Assembly: GCF_900094575.1 (NCBI RefSeq)
Contig: NZ_FMAE01000001.1
Span: 1 to 64,000, forward strand
DNA length: 64,000 bases
Origin: Bradyrhizobium yuanmingense
GTDB taxonomy: Bacteria; Pseudomonadota; Alphaproteobacteria; Rhizobiales; Xanthobacteraceae
Reading direction: 5' to 3'
The position numbers were made by a program, and so were the translations under genes. The notes under the pieces were generated by a model. It ran no database searches, was not told where the DNA came from, and saw only the letters and a list, made by a program, of their open reading frames with translations. This document shows, in pieces, positions 25,806 through 35,501 of this stretch; positions within the stretch are counted from its first letter, which is position 1, and the number at the start of each line of letters is the position of its first letter.

Positions 25806-27935
25806 TCAGAGCAGCCCTGCCCCGCGTGCCCACTTGTACTTGGCGCCAAGCACCTCGACCGGCAGCTCGGTCGAATAGGCGTAAGCCGGGATGCCGTTCT
25901 GATAGAGATATTCGGCGGCCTCCTCGACCTCGACGTCGCCAGCGAGCGAGGCGACCATCGGCTTCACGAAGCCCTTGGCCTCCATCTCCTTTTTCACCTC
26001 GACCATGTTGCGGGCGAACACCATCGGCGGCGTGACGATGGTGTGCCAATAGCCGAGGATCAGCGCGTGGATGCGCTCATCCGACAGGCCGAGCTTCACG
26101 GTGTTGACGTAGGTGATCGGCGGCTCGCCGCCGGTGATATCCACGGGATTGCCGGCCGCTCCAAACGGCGGGATGAACTTGCGGAAGGCCGCATCGAGAT
26201 CCGGCGGCATCGACATCAGCGACAGGCCGTTATCGACGCAGGAGTCCGACAGCAGCACGCCCGAGCCGCCGGCACCGGTGATGATGAGAACGTTCTCGCC
26301 CTTCGGCGTCGGCAGCACCGGTACGCCGCGGGCGAATTCAAGCAACTGGCGAAGTGAGCGGGCACGGATCACGCCGGACTGCTTGAACACGTCCTCATAG
26401 ATGCGATCGTTGCCGGCGAGCGCGCCGGTGTGGGACGACGCCGCCTTCGCGCCGGCCGAGGTCCGGCCGGCCTTGAGCACCACCACCGGCTTCTTCTTGG
26501 ACACGCGCTTTGCGGCTTCCGCGAAGGCGCGGCCGTCCTTGAGGTCTTCGCAGTGCTGGGCGATCAGATTGGTGTTCGGGTCCTGCTCGAAGAAGGCGAG
26601 CAGATCGTCCTCGTCGATATCGGACTTGTTGCCGAGGCCGACGATCGCGGACACGCCCATCTTGGCCGAGCGCGAGAAGCCGATGATGGCCATGCCGATG
26701 CCGCCCGACTGCGACGACAGCGCCGCATGGCCCTTGACGTCATAGGCGGTGCAGAAGGTCGCGCAGAGATTGGCGGGCGTATAATAGAAGCCGTAGATGT
26801 TCGGCCCCATCAGACGGATGTCGTACTTCTTGCCGACCTCGACGATCTCGGCCTGCAGCTCCGGCGCACCGGCTTCAGCGAAGCCCGACGGGATCAGCAC
26901 CGCGCCCGGGATCTTCTTCTCGCCGCATTCGGTCAGCGCGGCCGCGACGAATTTCGCGGGGATTGCGAACACCGCGACGTCGATCACACCAGGCACGTCC
27001 TTGACGCTCTTGTAGGCCTTGTAGCCGAGGATCTCGGCGGCCTTGGGATGGATCGGATAGATCTCACCCTTGTAGCCGCCGTTGATGAGGTTCTTCATCA
27101 CGGAATTGCCGATCTTGCCGTCCTCCGCGGAGGCGCCGACCACGGCGACCGCCTTCGGCTGCATGATGCGGTTCATCGCCGCGACGATCTCATCGGTCGG
27201 ACGCGGCTTCGGCTTGGGCTTGTAGGCGAAGTCGACCACGATGCGGACGTCTGCGGCCGTGGCATCCTTCGGCGTCGCGAACACCGGGTTGAGGTCGAGC
27301 TCGACGATCTCAGGGAAATCGGTGACGAGCTGCGAGACCTTGACGATGACGTCGGCGAGCGCGTTGCGGTTCACCGGCTCGCCGCCGCGCACGCCTTTCA
27401 GGATCTCGTGCGCCTGGATGCCGTCGAGCATCGAGAGCGCGTCTTCCTTGGTCGCCGGCGCGAGGCGGAAGGTGATGTCCTTGAGCACCTCGACGAGCAC
27501 GCCGCCGAGGCCGAAGGCGACCAGCTTGCCGAACGAGCCGTCGGTGATCGAGCCGACGATGACCTCGGTTCCGCCGGCCAACATCTGCTGCACCTGCACA
27601 CCTTCGATCTTGGCATCGGACTTATATTTCTTTGCGTTGCCGAGGATGGTCTCGTAGGCCTTCTCGGCCTCCTCGGTCGTCTTGAGGCCGACGATGACGC
27701 CGCCGGCTTCGGTTTTGTGGAGAATGTCCGGCGAGACGATCTTCATCACGACGGGGAAGCCCATGGACGAGGCCATCTTGCCGGCCTCGCCCGCCGACTT
27801 GGCCACGCCCTCCTTCGGCACCGGAATGCCGTAGGCGTCGCAGACCAGCTTGCCTTCCGGGGCCGTCAGGCTGGTGCGATTGTCCGCCTTGACCTGGTCA
27901 AGCACCTTGCGGACGGCATCTTTGGAATTGGACAT
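25806..27935 (-). CDS. ADP-forming acyl-CoA synthetase (acetate-CoA ligase family), beta-alpha fusion
   Basis: A 709-residue NDP-forming acyl-CoA synthetase with the ATP-grasp (beta) part first (residues about 20-235; PVVMKIVSPDILHKTEAGGV, GVQVQQMLAGGTEVIVG) and the CoA-binding and ligase (alpha) parts after it (AVVGASAEDGKIGNSV, LMGPNIYG, LSSQSGGIGMA). The phosphohistidine is in KAASSHTGALAGND. This beta-then-alpha order is the reverse of archaeal single-chain ACDs but known in bacteria. It diverges from the GntR/oxc/frc genes across a region with two operator copies, so its acid is probably oxalate or a related short acid; that is an inference. Confidence 0.9.
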   Translation of the reverse strand: MSNSKDAVRKVLDQVKADNRTSLTAPEGKLVCDAYGIPVPKEGVAKSAGEAGKMASSMGFPVVMKIVSPDILHKTEAGGVIVGLKTTEEAEKAYETILGNAKKYKSDAKIEGVQVQQMLAGGTEVIVGSITDGSFGKLVAFGLGGVLVEVLKDITFRLAPATKEDALSMLDGIQAHEILKGVRGGEPVNRNALADVIVKVSQLVTDFPEIVELDLNPVFATPKDATAADVRIVVDFAYKPKPKPRPTDEIVAAMNRIMQPKAVAVVGASAEDGKIGNSVMKNLINGGYKGEIYPIHPKAAEILGYKAYKSVKDVPGVIDVAVFAIPAKFVAAALTECGEKKIPGAVLIPSGFAEAGAPELQAEIVEVGKKYDIRLMGPNIYGFYYTPANLCATFCTAYDVKGHAALSSQSGGIGMAIIGFSRSAKMGVSAIVGLGNKSDIDEDDLLAFFEQDPNTNLIAQHCEDLKDGRAFAEAAKRVSKKKPVVVLKAGRTSAGAKAASSHTGALAGNDRIYEDVFKQSGVIRARSLRQLLEFARGVPVLPTPKGENVLIITGAGGSGVLLSDSCVDNGLSLMSMPPDLDAAFRKFIPPFGAAGNPVDITGGEPPITYVNTVKLGLSDERIHALILGYWHTIVTPPMVFARNMVEVKKEMEAKGFVKPMVASLAGDVEVEEAAEYLYQNGIPAYAYSTELPVEVLGAKYKWARGAGLL

Positions 27936-28095
27936 GTGGCTTCTCCCTTGACCTCAGTTCGTTCTTTTCAAAGCGCGCGCGTGTTTGCGGCTGCCCATGA
28001 TGCTTGCCATTCGCCGCGCTCTGTTCCATGCGGCGGTACGGAGTGGCATAAGCCTCAGGACTACTCCGCCGGCATGGATCAAAAATGGCTGGCGA

Positions 28096-28112
28096 TGGCA
28101 TTTGGTATGCCA
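28096..28112. promoter_or_regulatory. Operator site A (TGGCAT-N5-ATGCCA)
   Basis: A perfect 6-5-6 inverted repeat in the divergent region, 161 bases from the acyl-CoA synthetase start. Same geometry as sites at 28177, 48194, 51952, 53445 and 55009. The spacing and TGG...CCA ends fit the FCD class of GntR regulators, one of which is encoded 139 bases away. Confidence 0.75.
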
Positions 28113-28176
28113 GAAGCCAACTTGTCAAGCTGGTGTAGGGCCTAGAAGGCCGCAAAAAATAGGCAGCTTGACATTC

Positions 28177-28193
28177 TGGCATGTGGTATGCCA
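28177..28193. promoter_or_regulatory. Operator site B (TGGCAT-N5-ATGCCA) before gntR
   Basis: A second perfect copy, 58 bases upstream of the GntR start. With site A it brackets the divergent promoters, a typical layout for autoregulation by a GntR protein and for cooperative control of both directions. Confidence 0.8.
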
Positions 28194-28250
28194 AAAACTT
28201 TCCCGTTAATATTCCTGTAAAAGACGACTCCCCACTGGAGGAGATTCGTC

Positions 28251-28982
28251 GTGTCACTACGGAAACCAACCAAGGCGTTGCCGAACATGGCCGAGGCAGA
28301 CATCGCAATCGTTCGTATTGCCCCGGAGAGCAGCTTCAAGAACAAGGCGTATGACGCCTTGAAGGAAGCCATCCTCAAGATGGACATCTACTCGACGCCC
28401 GAGCCGGTGATGCTCGACGAGCGCGCGCTGTCCGAACGGCTCGGCGTCAGCCGCACGCCGATCCGCGAGGCCATCGCGATGCTGGAGCAGGACGGTTTCG
28501 TGAAGACTGTGCCCCGCCGCGGCATCATGGTGGTGCGCAGGACCAAGAGCGAGATCGTCGACATGATCCGCGCCTGGGCGGCGCTGGAGAGCATGGCCGC
28601 CCGTCTCATCACCACCACCGCGCGCAAGAAGGACATCACGGCGCTGCGCGACTATTTCAAGGATTTCGGCAAGGACCGACTGCCCGAGGATCACGTCGAG
28701 GAATATTCGCGCGCCAACATCGCCTTCCACCAGGCGCTGATCTCGCTGTCGGAATCGCCGGTGCTGGTCGATCTCACCAACGACCTGCTCTTGCACGTGC
28801 GCGGCTATCGCCAGCTGACCATCGGACGCAAGGACCGCACCGCGACGTCACTGCCCGAGCATCTCGGCATCATCGAAGCGCTGGAAGCGCGCGACACCGA
28901 GCTTGCCGAGAAGCGCGCCCGCGATCACACCCTCGGCCTTGCCGCTTACGTCGAAGCGCACGGCCAAGAACTGTTTACGTAA
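28251..28982 (+). CDS. GntR-family (FCD/FadR subfamily) regulator of oxalate genes
   Basis: A 243-residue regulator. The winged HTH covers about residues 25-95 ([20 protein letters not shown] is the signature), then an all-helical FCD ligand domain with metal/acid-binding residues in [15 protein letters not shown] and the C-terminal [13 protein letters not shown]...HTLG helices. GTG 28251 is taken because CTGGAGGAG lies 8-14 bases upstream; ATG 28287 is an alternative. It leads oxc and frc and is bracketed by two operator copies. I infer it responds to oxalate, oxalyl-CoA or formyl-CoA and binds TGGCAT-N5-ATRCCA. Confidence 0.92.
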   Translation: MSLRKPTKALPNMAEADIAIVRIAPESSFKNKAYDALKEAILKMDIYSTPEPVMLDERALSERLGVSRTPIREAIAMLEQDGFVKTVPRRGIMVVRRTKSEIVDMIRAWAALESMAARLITTTARKKDITALRDYFKDFGKDRLPEDHVEEYSRANIAFHQALISLSESPVLVDLTNDLLLHVRGYRQLTIGRKDRTATSLPEHLGIIEALEARDTELAEKRARDHTLGLAAYVEAHGQELFT

Positions 28983-29058
28983 CTGTTCACTTAAGCAACG
29001 TTCACCAGAAGGGCGAACAATTCGCCCCAACGACCTTGAGACCAGGGAGACAAGGCCC

Positions 29059-30792
29059 ATGCTGAATACCGCGACCAAGTCCGAAGCACCGGGCACCGAG
29101 CAGGAACTGACGGATGGCTTCCATCTCGTCATCGACGCGCTCAAGCTGAACGGCATCAACACCATCTATAATGTGCCGGGCATCCCGATCACGGATTTGG
29201 GCCGCATGGCGCAGGCCGCGGGTATTCGCGTGATCTCGTTCCGTCACGAGCAGAACGCCGGCTACGCCGCCGGCATCGCCGGCTATCTCACCAAGAAGCC
29301 CGGCGTCTGCCTCACGGTGTCGGCGCCCGGCTTCCTGAATGGTCTCACCGCCCTCGCCCACGCCACCACCAATTGCTATCCGATGATCCTGGTCTCCGGC
29401 TCTTCCGAGCGCGAGATCGTCGACCTCCAGCAGGGCGACTACGAGGAGATGGACCAGCTTGCGATCGCAAAGCCGCTGTGCAAGGCGGCCTATCGCGTGC
29501 TGCACGCCCAGGACATCGGCATCGGCTTCGCCCGCGCCATCCGCGCTGCGGTCTCAGGCCGTCCGGGCGGCGTCTATCTCGACCTGCCGGCAAAACTGTT
29601 CGGCCAAGTCATGAACGCCGAGGCCGGCCAGAAGTCGCTGGTCAAGGTGATAGACGCGGCGCCCGCGCAGATCCCCTCGCCCGCATCCGTGAAGCGCGCG
29701 CTCGACGTGCTCAAGAGCGCCAAGCGCCCCCTCATCATCCTCGGCAAGGGCGCGGCCTACGCGCAGGCCGATGAGGAGATCAAGAGCTTCGTCGAGAAGA
29801 GCGGCGTTCCGTTCCTGCCCATGAGCATGGCCAAGGGCCTGCTCCCCGACACCCATCCGCAATGCGCCGGCGCCGCCCGCTCGACGGTGCTGAAGGACTC
29901 CGACGTCGTCATGCTGATCGGCGCGCGGCTGAACTGGCTGCTGTCGCACGGCAAGGGCAAGAGCTGGGGCGAGGCGCCGAAGAAGTTCATCCAGGTCGAC
30001 ATCGAGCCGAAGGAGATGGATTCCAACGTCGAGATCGTCGCGCCCGTCGTCGGCGACATCGGCTCGGTGGTCTCCGCCTTCAACCAGGCGATGGGATCAT
30101 CCTGGACCGCCCCGCCGGCCGAATGGACCAACGCCGTTTCGACCAAGCGCGAAGAGAACGTCGCCAAGATGGCGCCGAAGCTCATGAACAACAAATCGCC
30201 GATGGATTATCACGGCGCGCTCGGTGTGCTGAAGAACGTCATCAAGGACTATCCCGAGGCGATCCTCGTCAACGAAGGCGCCAACACACTCGACCTCGCC
30301 CGCGGCGTCATCGACATGTACAAGCCCCGCAAGCGTCTCGACGTCGGCACCTGGGGCGTGATGGGCATCGGCATGGGCCAGGCGATCGCGGCCGCGCTCG
30401 AGACCGGTCACCCCGTGCTGGCCGTGGAAGGCGACTCGGCGTTCGGCTTCTCCGGCATGGAGGTCGAGACCATCTGCCGCTACAATTTGCCGATCTGCGT
30501 CGTCATCTTCAACAATGACGGCATCTATCGCGGCACCGACGTCAACGGCGCCAACTCCGATCCGGCGACCACCGTGTTCGTCAAGGGCGCGCGCTACGAC
30601 AAGATGATGGAAGCCTTCGGCGGCGTCGGCGTCAACGCGACCTCGCCGGACGAGCTGAAGCGTGCCGTCAACGACGCCATGAAGTCCGGTAAGCCGACGC
30701 TCATCAACGCCGTGATCGATCCGGCCGCCGGCTCGGAGAGCGGCCGCATCGGCAACCTCAATCCACAGAGCGTTCTGCAGAAGAAGAAGTAA
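29059..30792 (+). CDS. oxc: Oxalyl-CoA decarboxylase
   Basis: A 577-residue TPP enzyme converting oxalyl-CoA to formyl-CoA and CO2. [17 protein letters not shown] is characteristic of Oxc; Glu64 in [12 protein letters not shown] activates TPP; the diphosphate site is [20 protein letters not shown]...[12 protein letters not shown] 29059 follows an AGGGAGACAAGG ribosome site. It lies 76 bases after the GntR gene and 62 bases before frc, so the three probably form one operon. Confidence 0.97.
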   Translation: MLNTATKSEAPGTEQELTDGFHLVIDALKLNGINTIYNVPGIPITDLGRMAQAAGIRVISFRHEQNAGYAAGIAGYLTKKPGVCLTVSAPGFLNGLTALAHATTNCYPMILVSGSSEREIVDLQQGDYEEMDQLAIAKPLCKAAYRVLHAQDIGIGFARAIRAAVSGRPGGVYLDLPAKLFGQVMNAEAGQKSLVKVIDAAPAQIPSPASVKRALDVLKSAKRPLIILGKGAAYAQADEEIKSFVEKSGVPFLPMSMAKGLLPDTHPQCAGAARSTVLKDSDVVMLIGARLNWLLSHGKGKSWGEAPKKFIQVDIEPKEMDSNVEIVAPVVGDIGSVVSAFNQAMGSSWTAPPAEWTNAVSTKREENVAKMAPKLMNNKSPMDYHGALGVLKNVIKDYPEAILVNEGANTLDLARGVIDMYKPRKRLDVGTWGVMGIGMGQAIAAALETGHPVLAVEGDSAFGFSGMEVETICRYNLPICVVIFNNDGIYRGTDVNGANSDPATTVFVKGARYDKMMEAFGGVGVNATSPDELKRAVNDAMKSGKPTLINAVIDPAAGSESGRIGNLNPQSVLQKKK

Positions 30793-30854
30793 GTCCACCC
30801 CTCAACCCTTATTCCCTGCCGGGTGCAGGGGCAGACAGAGTACGGAGCAATACG

Positions 30855-32132
30855 ATGACCAAAGCGCTCGAGGGCGTTCGCATTCTCGACTTCACCCACG
30901 TCCAGTCAGGACCGACCTGCACGCAGCTGCTGGCCTGGTTCGGCGCCGACGTGATCAAGGTGGAACGCCCGGGCGTGGGTGACATCACCCGCGGCCAGCT
31001 GCAGGACATCCCGAACGTGGACAGCCTGTATTTCACCATGCTCAACCACAACAAGCGCTCGATCACGCTCGACACCAAAAACCCCAAGGGCAAGGAAGTC
31101 CTGACCGAGTTGATCAAGAAGTGCGACGTGCTGGTCGAGAATTTCGGCCCCGGCGTGCTCGACCGCATGGGCTTTCCCTGGGAGAAGATCCAGTCGATCA
31201 ACCCGAAGATGATCGTCGCCTCGATCAAGGGTTTTGGCCCTGGACCGTACGAAGACTGCAAGGTCTACGAGAACGTCGCCCAGTGCACCGGCGGCGCCGC
31301 CTCCACCACCGGCTTCCGCGACGGCGTCCCGCTCGTCACCGGCGCGCAGATCGGCGATAGCGGCACCGGCCTGCACCTCGCGCTCGGCATCGTCACCGCG
31401 CTCTACCAGCGCACCCACAGCGGCAAGGGCCAGCGCGTCACTGCCGCGATGCAGGACGGCGTGCTCAACCTCTGCCGCGTCAAGCTGCGCGACCAGCAGC
31501 GCCTCGCCCACGGCCCGCTGAAGGAATACAGCCAGTTCGGCGAAGGCGTGCCGTTCGGCGACGCCGTGCCGCGCGCCGGCAACGATTCCGGCGGCGGCCA
31601 GCCCGGCCGCATCCTGAAGTGCAAGGGCTGGGAGACCGATCCCAACGCCTACATCTACTTCATCACCCAGGCCCCGGTCTGGGAGAAGATCTGCGATGTG
31701 ATCGGCGAGCCCAGCTGGAAGACCGATCCGAACTACGCCAAGCCGGCCGCGCGCCTGCCGCGCCTGAACGAGATCTTCGCCCGCATCGAGCAGTGGACGA
31801 TGACGAAGACAAAGTTCGAGGCGATGGAGATCCTCAACAAGGACGACATCCCCTGCGGCCCGATCCTGTCGATGAAGGAGATCGCGGAAGACCAGTCGCT
31901 GCGCGCCACCGGCACGGTGGTCGAGGTCGACCACCCCACCCGCGGCAAGTACGTCTCGGTCGGCAACCCGATCAAGCTGTCGGATAGCCCGGCAGACGTG
32001 ACGCGATCGCCGCTGCTCGGCGAGCACACCGACGAGATCCTGCGCTCGGTGCTCGGCTTCAGCGATCACCAGGTCGCCGAGATCCACAAGTCGGGCGCGC
32101 TCGACCCGCCGCAGAAGCAGGCCGCGGAGTAA
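30855..32132 (+). CDS. frc: Formyl-CoA:oxalate CoA-transferase
   Basis: A 425-residue class III CoA-transferase. [20 protein letters not shown] is the family N-terminus, and Asp168 in [13 protein letters not shown] is the acyl-carrying aspartate (Asp169 of the Oxalobacter enzyme). [21 protein letters not shown] and the [12 protein letters not shown]-terminal part match Frc rather than other CaiB-type proteins. It moves CoA from formyl-CoA to oxalate, regenerating oxalyl-CoA for Oxc. The terminator directly after it ends the operon. Confidence 0.97.
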   Translation: MTKALEGVRILDFTHVQSGPTCTQLLAWFGADVIKVERPGVGDITRGQLQDIPNVDSLYFTMLNHNKRSITLDTKNPKGKEVLTELIKKCDVLVENFGPGVLDRMGFPWEKIQSINPKMIVASIKGFGPGPYEDCKVYENVAQCTGGAASTTGFRDGVPLVTGAQIGDSGTGLHLALGIVTALYQRTHSGKGQRVTAAMQDGVLNLCRVKLRDQQRLAHGPLKEYSQFGEGVPFGDAVPRAGNDSGGGQPGRILKCKGWETDPNAYIYFITQAPVWEKICDVIGEPSWKTDPNYAKPAARLPRLNEIFARIEQWTMTKTKFEAMEILNKDDIPCGPILSMKEIAEDQSLRATGTVVEVDHPTRGKYVSVGNPIKLSDSPADVTRSPLLGEHTDEILRSVLGFSDHQVAEIHKSGALDPPQKQAAE

Positions 32133-32154
32133 GCGGACCACATTTCACGAGACC

Positions 32155-32185
32155 AAAGGGGCCGTCCGAAGGGGCGGCCCCTTTT
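32155..32185 (+). terminator. Rho-independent terminator after frc
   Basis: AAGGGGCCG (32156-32164) pairs with CGGCCCCTT (32175-32183) around a 10-base loop and is followed by a T-run. It starts 23 bases after the frc stop and closes the gntR-oxc-frc unit. Confidence 0.88.
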
Positions 32186-32564
32186 GCTTGTGAAGGCGTG
32201 CAATCGCAGGCTCAAAATCAAAACTGGAAAACAACCCCATGCACAGTAGCCATCCCGTTGGCACGCAACGATATTTCTGATTCGACGAAAAACTTCTGAC
32301 CCGTCGGGCAAAACAGGGGTATTATGCCATCGTGGCTATCATGCCGGGAGCGCACATCAGGCGCTGGCTGCTGCACATCGGAGCGGATCCCGACCACACG
32401 CTGTTCGCGGAAGGGGCTGCAGAGATCTGGAGTCCAAGGGCGCTTATCGGACGTCAGCCCGAGGGACGTCAGCATGGGCCACAACTGGACGGATCGCGGC
32501 GCGATCCAACGTGCCCGCCCAGCCGGAGCCAGTCGGTGCTAGCGAAGACCGGGAAGATCACCCT
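32186..32564. other. Non-coding stretch, probable dispersed-sequence remnants
   Basis: 379 bases without a convincing gene. The part at about 32216-32315, read on the minus strand, contains TTGCCCGACGGGTCAGAAG and TACTGTGCATGGGGTTGTTT, which I recall as recurrent non-coding sequence in Bradyrhizobium genomes; this is memory, not a search. The rightward part has weak open frames but no ribosome site, motif or codon bias. Confidence 0.4.
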
Positions 32565-33128
32565 TCAGCCGCGCTTGCCGACCGTCGCAGACCCGGCGGT
32601 AACCTCGTCCTTGTGCGCGGCAAACGCAGCCAGCACCTCGGCTTTCTCGCGCTTAGGGACCTTGGCAAAGTCGAGGCTCCGCCCGAGTTCCGCCGCGACC
32701 TCATCGAACTCTGCCGGAGATATTCTGAGATTGCGGTGCGCTTCCTCAAGTCCGAGCGGCGTCGCGCCAGGCTTGGTGGCCGCGAACTTAAGGGGCCCGC
32801 CCGAAACGTCGCAGACCCACAGCGTCCGCATGAACTTGAGGCCCGGCAACCTTGTCAGGTTCTTGGTGTGCCATTCTCGTAGTTGCGGATTCTTGGACTT
32901 CTGGCCCACGACGGGATTCTTCACGACAGCGTCGCTGAAGTGATCCACCACGGCCGCAATAGCAAAAACGCCGCCCAGCCGCTCATACAGACTTTTCTCA
33001 GGAGAGGTTTGCTGGGCCTGCGCGTATGCCTTACTCGCTCCCTGCAATGCAGTCGTCGGGGCGGCGGTCAGCGCCATTCCTGCGACCATGCTTCGTCGTG
33101 TGATGGAAGTCGGAATAAATTGTACCAT
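32565..33128 (-). CDS. Tat-exported group I truncated haemoglobin-like protein
   Basis: A 187-residue protein. ITRRSMVAGMALTAAPTTAL near residue 9 is a twin-arginine signal with cleavage near AYAQA. The globin part starts SLYERLGGVFAIAAVVDHF (the trHb YxxLGG motif); HTKNLTRL and the proximal histidine in EEAHRNLRISPAEFD follow. The TATA-type distal motif FxxxDM is not obvious, so ligand binding may differ. ATG 33128 sits behind GAGGAGGTGACC, a strong ribosome site. Export of a truncated globin is unusual; possible roles are oxygen, NO or haem handling in the periplasm. Confidence 0.8.
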   Translation of the reverse strand: MVQFIPTSITRRSMVAGMALTAAPTTALQGASKAYAQAQQTSPEKSLYERLGGVFAIAAVVDHFSDAVVKNPVVGQKSKNPQLREWHTKNLTRLPGLKFMRTLWVCDVSGGPLKFAATKPGATPLGLEEAHRNLRISPAEFDEVAAELGRSLDFAKVPKREKAEVLAAFAAHKDEVTAGSATVGKRG

Positions 33129-33332
33129 GGTCACCTCCTCTGGTGAGGCAACAGGATAATCCGTTGGGAGCATGCCGCCGGTCAGAATTCGTCACTTTCT
33201 TCCGGCATTAAATTTTAGGTCGATGGATTAAGATGGAAGCGTCGGGGTTACACGCTAAGAACGATTCACCGCACATTGGCTTGTGTGGCCGCTCGGGACG
33301 TCTGCGATGGGCCACAAGCGGAAGTCGGCTCT

Positions 33333-34291
33333 CTATTCGATAACTTCATCGGCGCGGGCTAGGAGGCTTTCGGGTAATTCCAAGCCGAGCACTCTCGCGG
33401 TGTTGCGGTTGATGATGAATTCGAATTCGGTCGGAGCTTGCACTGGCAGGTCTGCCGGATTGGCGCCGCGCAAAATTCGATCAACGTAGGATGCCGCGCC
33501 TGCATATATTTTATTGAGGTTTGCTCCATACGAAACAAGACCCCCTACATCGCAGAATAGTCGTAGGAAGTAGATCGCGGGCAACCTGCACTTAGCAACA
33601 AGCGCGGTCATTTCCTTCCGTCGTGCGGCAGTCAGTGCGTCAGGTAGAAAAACAAGACCAGCGTTCCGCGCGTCTTGGAGAGATACGATTAGCCGTTCGA
33701 TGCTGGAGCTATCGCCGTGGGGCGTCTCCACCGAAACCACCCCGGAGGTTTGTGCGACGGCCTTTATCGAAGCGAGAAACGCAGCAGAGTTATTCCCTGG
33801 TTCTGGGTTGTAGATAACGCCGATCCGCTCAATCTGCGGCGCGATCGCAGCAGGGAGACCCACTTACCCCCGAGAGATGGTGCAAAGGCAGTGAAGCCGG
33901 TAACATTACGACCGGGCCGCGCGAAAGTCTCGACATAGCGCATTCCAATCGGATCGCTGACCATCGCGAATACGGTCGGGATGTTAGACCCCTCAGCTTG
34001 CAGTGACGCCATCGACGTGTTGGTAACCGCGAACAAGACATCAGGCTTCAACGAGATCAATTCGCGCGCGCACTTGCGGCTCTCCTCAGTATCGCCATCG
34101 CTTATGCAATAGTCTATGAGCAGGTTCTGACCCAACAGCCAACCTTTCTCCTTCAATACTCTTTCGAGAATTGGCCTGCTTAGAGGGCTAGCTAGGAGCG
34201 CACCCACGCGGCGGACTTGGGCCTGAGCCCCCGCAGTATATGGGAGGATTGCTACGGCACCGCTGAAGACTATGAATTCCCGCCGTCGCAT
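33333..34291 (-). pseudogene. ABC transporter substrate-binding protein (ABC_sub_bind), frameshifted
   Basis: The minus strand from ATG 34291 reads MRRREFIVFSGAVAILPYTA (signal) then the ABC_sub_bind family sequence (VTNTSMASLQAEGSNIPTVF, VSDPIGMRYVETFARPGRN) up to GGKWVSLL. Immediately after, the family sequence continues only in another frame (IAPQIERIGVIYNPEPGNN ... INRNTARVLGLELPESLLAR). The switch is near 33845-33855; an indel of one or four bases would explain it. The family is expanded in Bradyrhizobium and many copies lack their own permease, as here. Unless a sequencing error exists, the gene is broken. Confidence 0.82.
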
Positions 34292-34452
34292 GCGTCGCTC
34301 CCTCTAGGGATCACGCCTGTGGGAAGATCAACTTAGCACTTTTTTCGTGAGACTATACCGGGTGCAATGACTGCTTCGGGTCAAAAGCTGCTGTCGAACA
34401 CGAAGCCGCAATAGGTCTGCCAAGGGCCAGAAGCGGAAGAAGTACAGCCGAA

Positions 34453-34866
34453 CTAATCAGGTATTCCCCAGGTGGCACGCACAAATAAACGGGCCGGCGG
34501 CAGCACGGAGGCGAGGTCAACTGGGGCGCGGTCCGGCTTAATTGCAATCAGATCGTAGCTCGCACCATGGTCGCTCGTCGTGTCCCTTAGCATTACACCG
34601 TCCGCGGTGTCTCGCGTCAGGGTCGCCGGTGCGGGATCAACGATGACGGCGGCGCGAATGCGCGCGTCCTGTATCGGCTCGGGCGGCGTCTCGCCGTTGT
34701 GAAGCTGTGCGCACATGCCGGTCGTCTCCTTGCAGAGGCTGGCGACCCTGGCGAAATCCGGCTTGATCCCCATCAGCACGAGGCCGGTCGCCCCGCCGAG
34801 CGAGAAACCGACGAAGCCGACCCTTGCAGGATCGATCACGGCCCTGTCCTTCGCATTGACTGGTGC
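34453..34866 (-). pseudogene. Alpha/beta hydrolase (dienelactone-hydrolase-like), 5'-truncated
   Basis: The minus strand encodes IDPARVGFVGFSLGGATGLVL, with the nucleophile elbow GFSLGG, followed by PAPATLTRDTADGVMLRD-type sequence and a stop at 34453. The similarity to coding sequence extends a few codons upstream of the first ATG (VNAKDRAV) and then stops near 34866, next to a dispersed palindrome at 34885-34927. The N-terminal half of the hydrolase, with the oxyanion region, is missing, so this is a remnant. No partner fragment is seen nearby. Confidence 0.65.
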
Positions 34867-34884
34867 CGGCCTGCGCGCACGCCT

Positions 34885-34927
34885 CGTCCTTCGAGACGGC
34901 GCTCACGCGCCTCCTCAGGATGAGGTT
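34885..34927. repeat. Dispersed intergenic palindrome, family C copy 1
   Basis: CCTCGTCCTTCGAGACGGCG on the left and CGCCTCCTCAGGATGAGG on the right, a short hairpin element. The same element, less complete, is at 42250-42298. Both copies precede homologous DNA (34950-35066 and the gene at 42351). Confidence 0.8.
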
Positions 34928-34949
34928 CATCGGCGTCCGTGCTCGTTGG

Positions 34950-35066
34950 CTATCTCGACCGGCTCAATGCGCCGACACCCTGGTCGACAAAGATGATGCC
35001 GCATCATCTCTGCATGCTGCGCAGCCAGTGCCGGATCGCCGCGAGCTTTGGCGGCGGCATCGCAGG
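34950..35066 (+). pseudogene. Duplicated internal fragment of the gene at 42351-43037
   Basis: 117 bases align without gaps to 42566-42682 with about seven mismatches counted by eye (roughly 94 percent identity). The shared core runs from TATCTCGACCGGCT to GGCGGCGGCATCGCAGG. Neither start nor stop of the parent gene is present here, so this is a gene scrap. It starts 22 bases after a family C palindrome, an element also found upstream of the intact gene. Confidence 0.85.
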
Positions 35067-35164
35067 CTCGCGAGGCGCAAGGACGTCAGCGACGAGCCCA
35101 TAGGCGATTTTCACTCGCCGTCACTCCTCTCAGGGGAGCTGATGCATTCCCTTCAGCCTGACGT

Positions 35165-35494
35165 TCATTGCTCTCCGGCTCCCCGGCGCTCCCCCTCGAT
35201 GGCGTCCCGTTTCGAATTTCGGAAGTGATCTATGCCATAGTGGATCGTCAGTCCGACAATCCACCCGATAAAGGTGCCTAAGTGGGTCGTGTGGCCGAAC
35301 AGCTTCTCCTCAATCCAGGCGCCCCCCCAGATTGAGACGAGTATTAAGATCAGCGTCCATAGAGTAGTGCTCGTTTTTTCTTTGAGTGCACTTCTCGCCT
35401 CCCTTGCAGGGCTCAGTGCTATTGACGCGGACGGACCAACTCCGAGCGAAACCGATCTTCTAGCGTCGCCCGGCAGCTGCGCCCATCAGCTTTC
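35165..35494 (-). pseudogene. Remnant of a small membrane-protein gene
   Basis: An open minus-strand frame ends at the stop at 35165-35167. It reads TLWTLILILVSIWGGAWIEE, KLFGHTTHLGTFIGWIVGL and HYGIDHFRNSKRDA, two good membrane segments. There is no ATG, GTG or TTG in a sensible position upstream of the first helix before the frame closes near 35495. Either the start has been lost or an unusual start is used. No family is recognised. Confidence 0.4.
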
Positions 35495-35501
35495 GCGCTT
35501 C

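Noticed and set aside
28096..28112. TGGCAT elements as sigma-54 promoters (TGGCAC-N5-TTGC)
   Set aside because: The right halves are ATGCCA or ATACCA, the mirror image of the left half, not TTGC; the symmetry indicates a dimeric repressor site.
26430..28145. A 571-codon plus-strand frame opposite the acyl-CoA synthetase
   Set aside because: Composition is that of an antisense shadow, and it runs into the operator region; the minus-strand gene has all family motifs.
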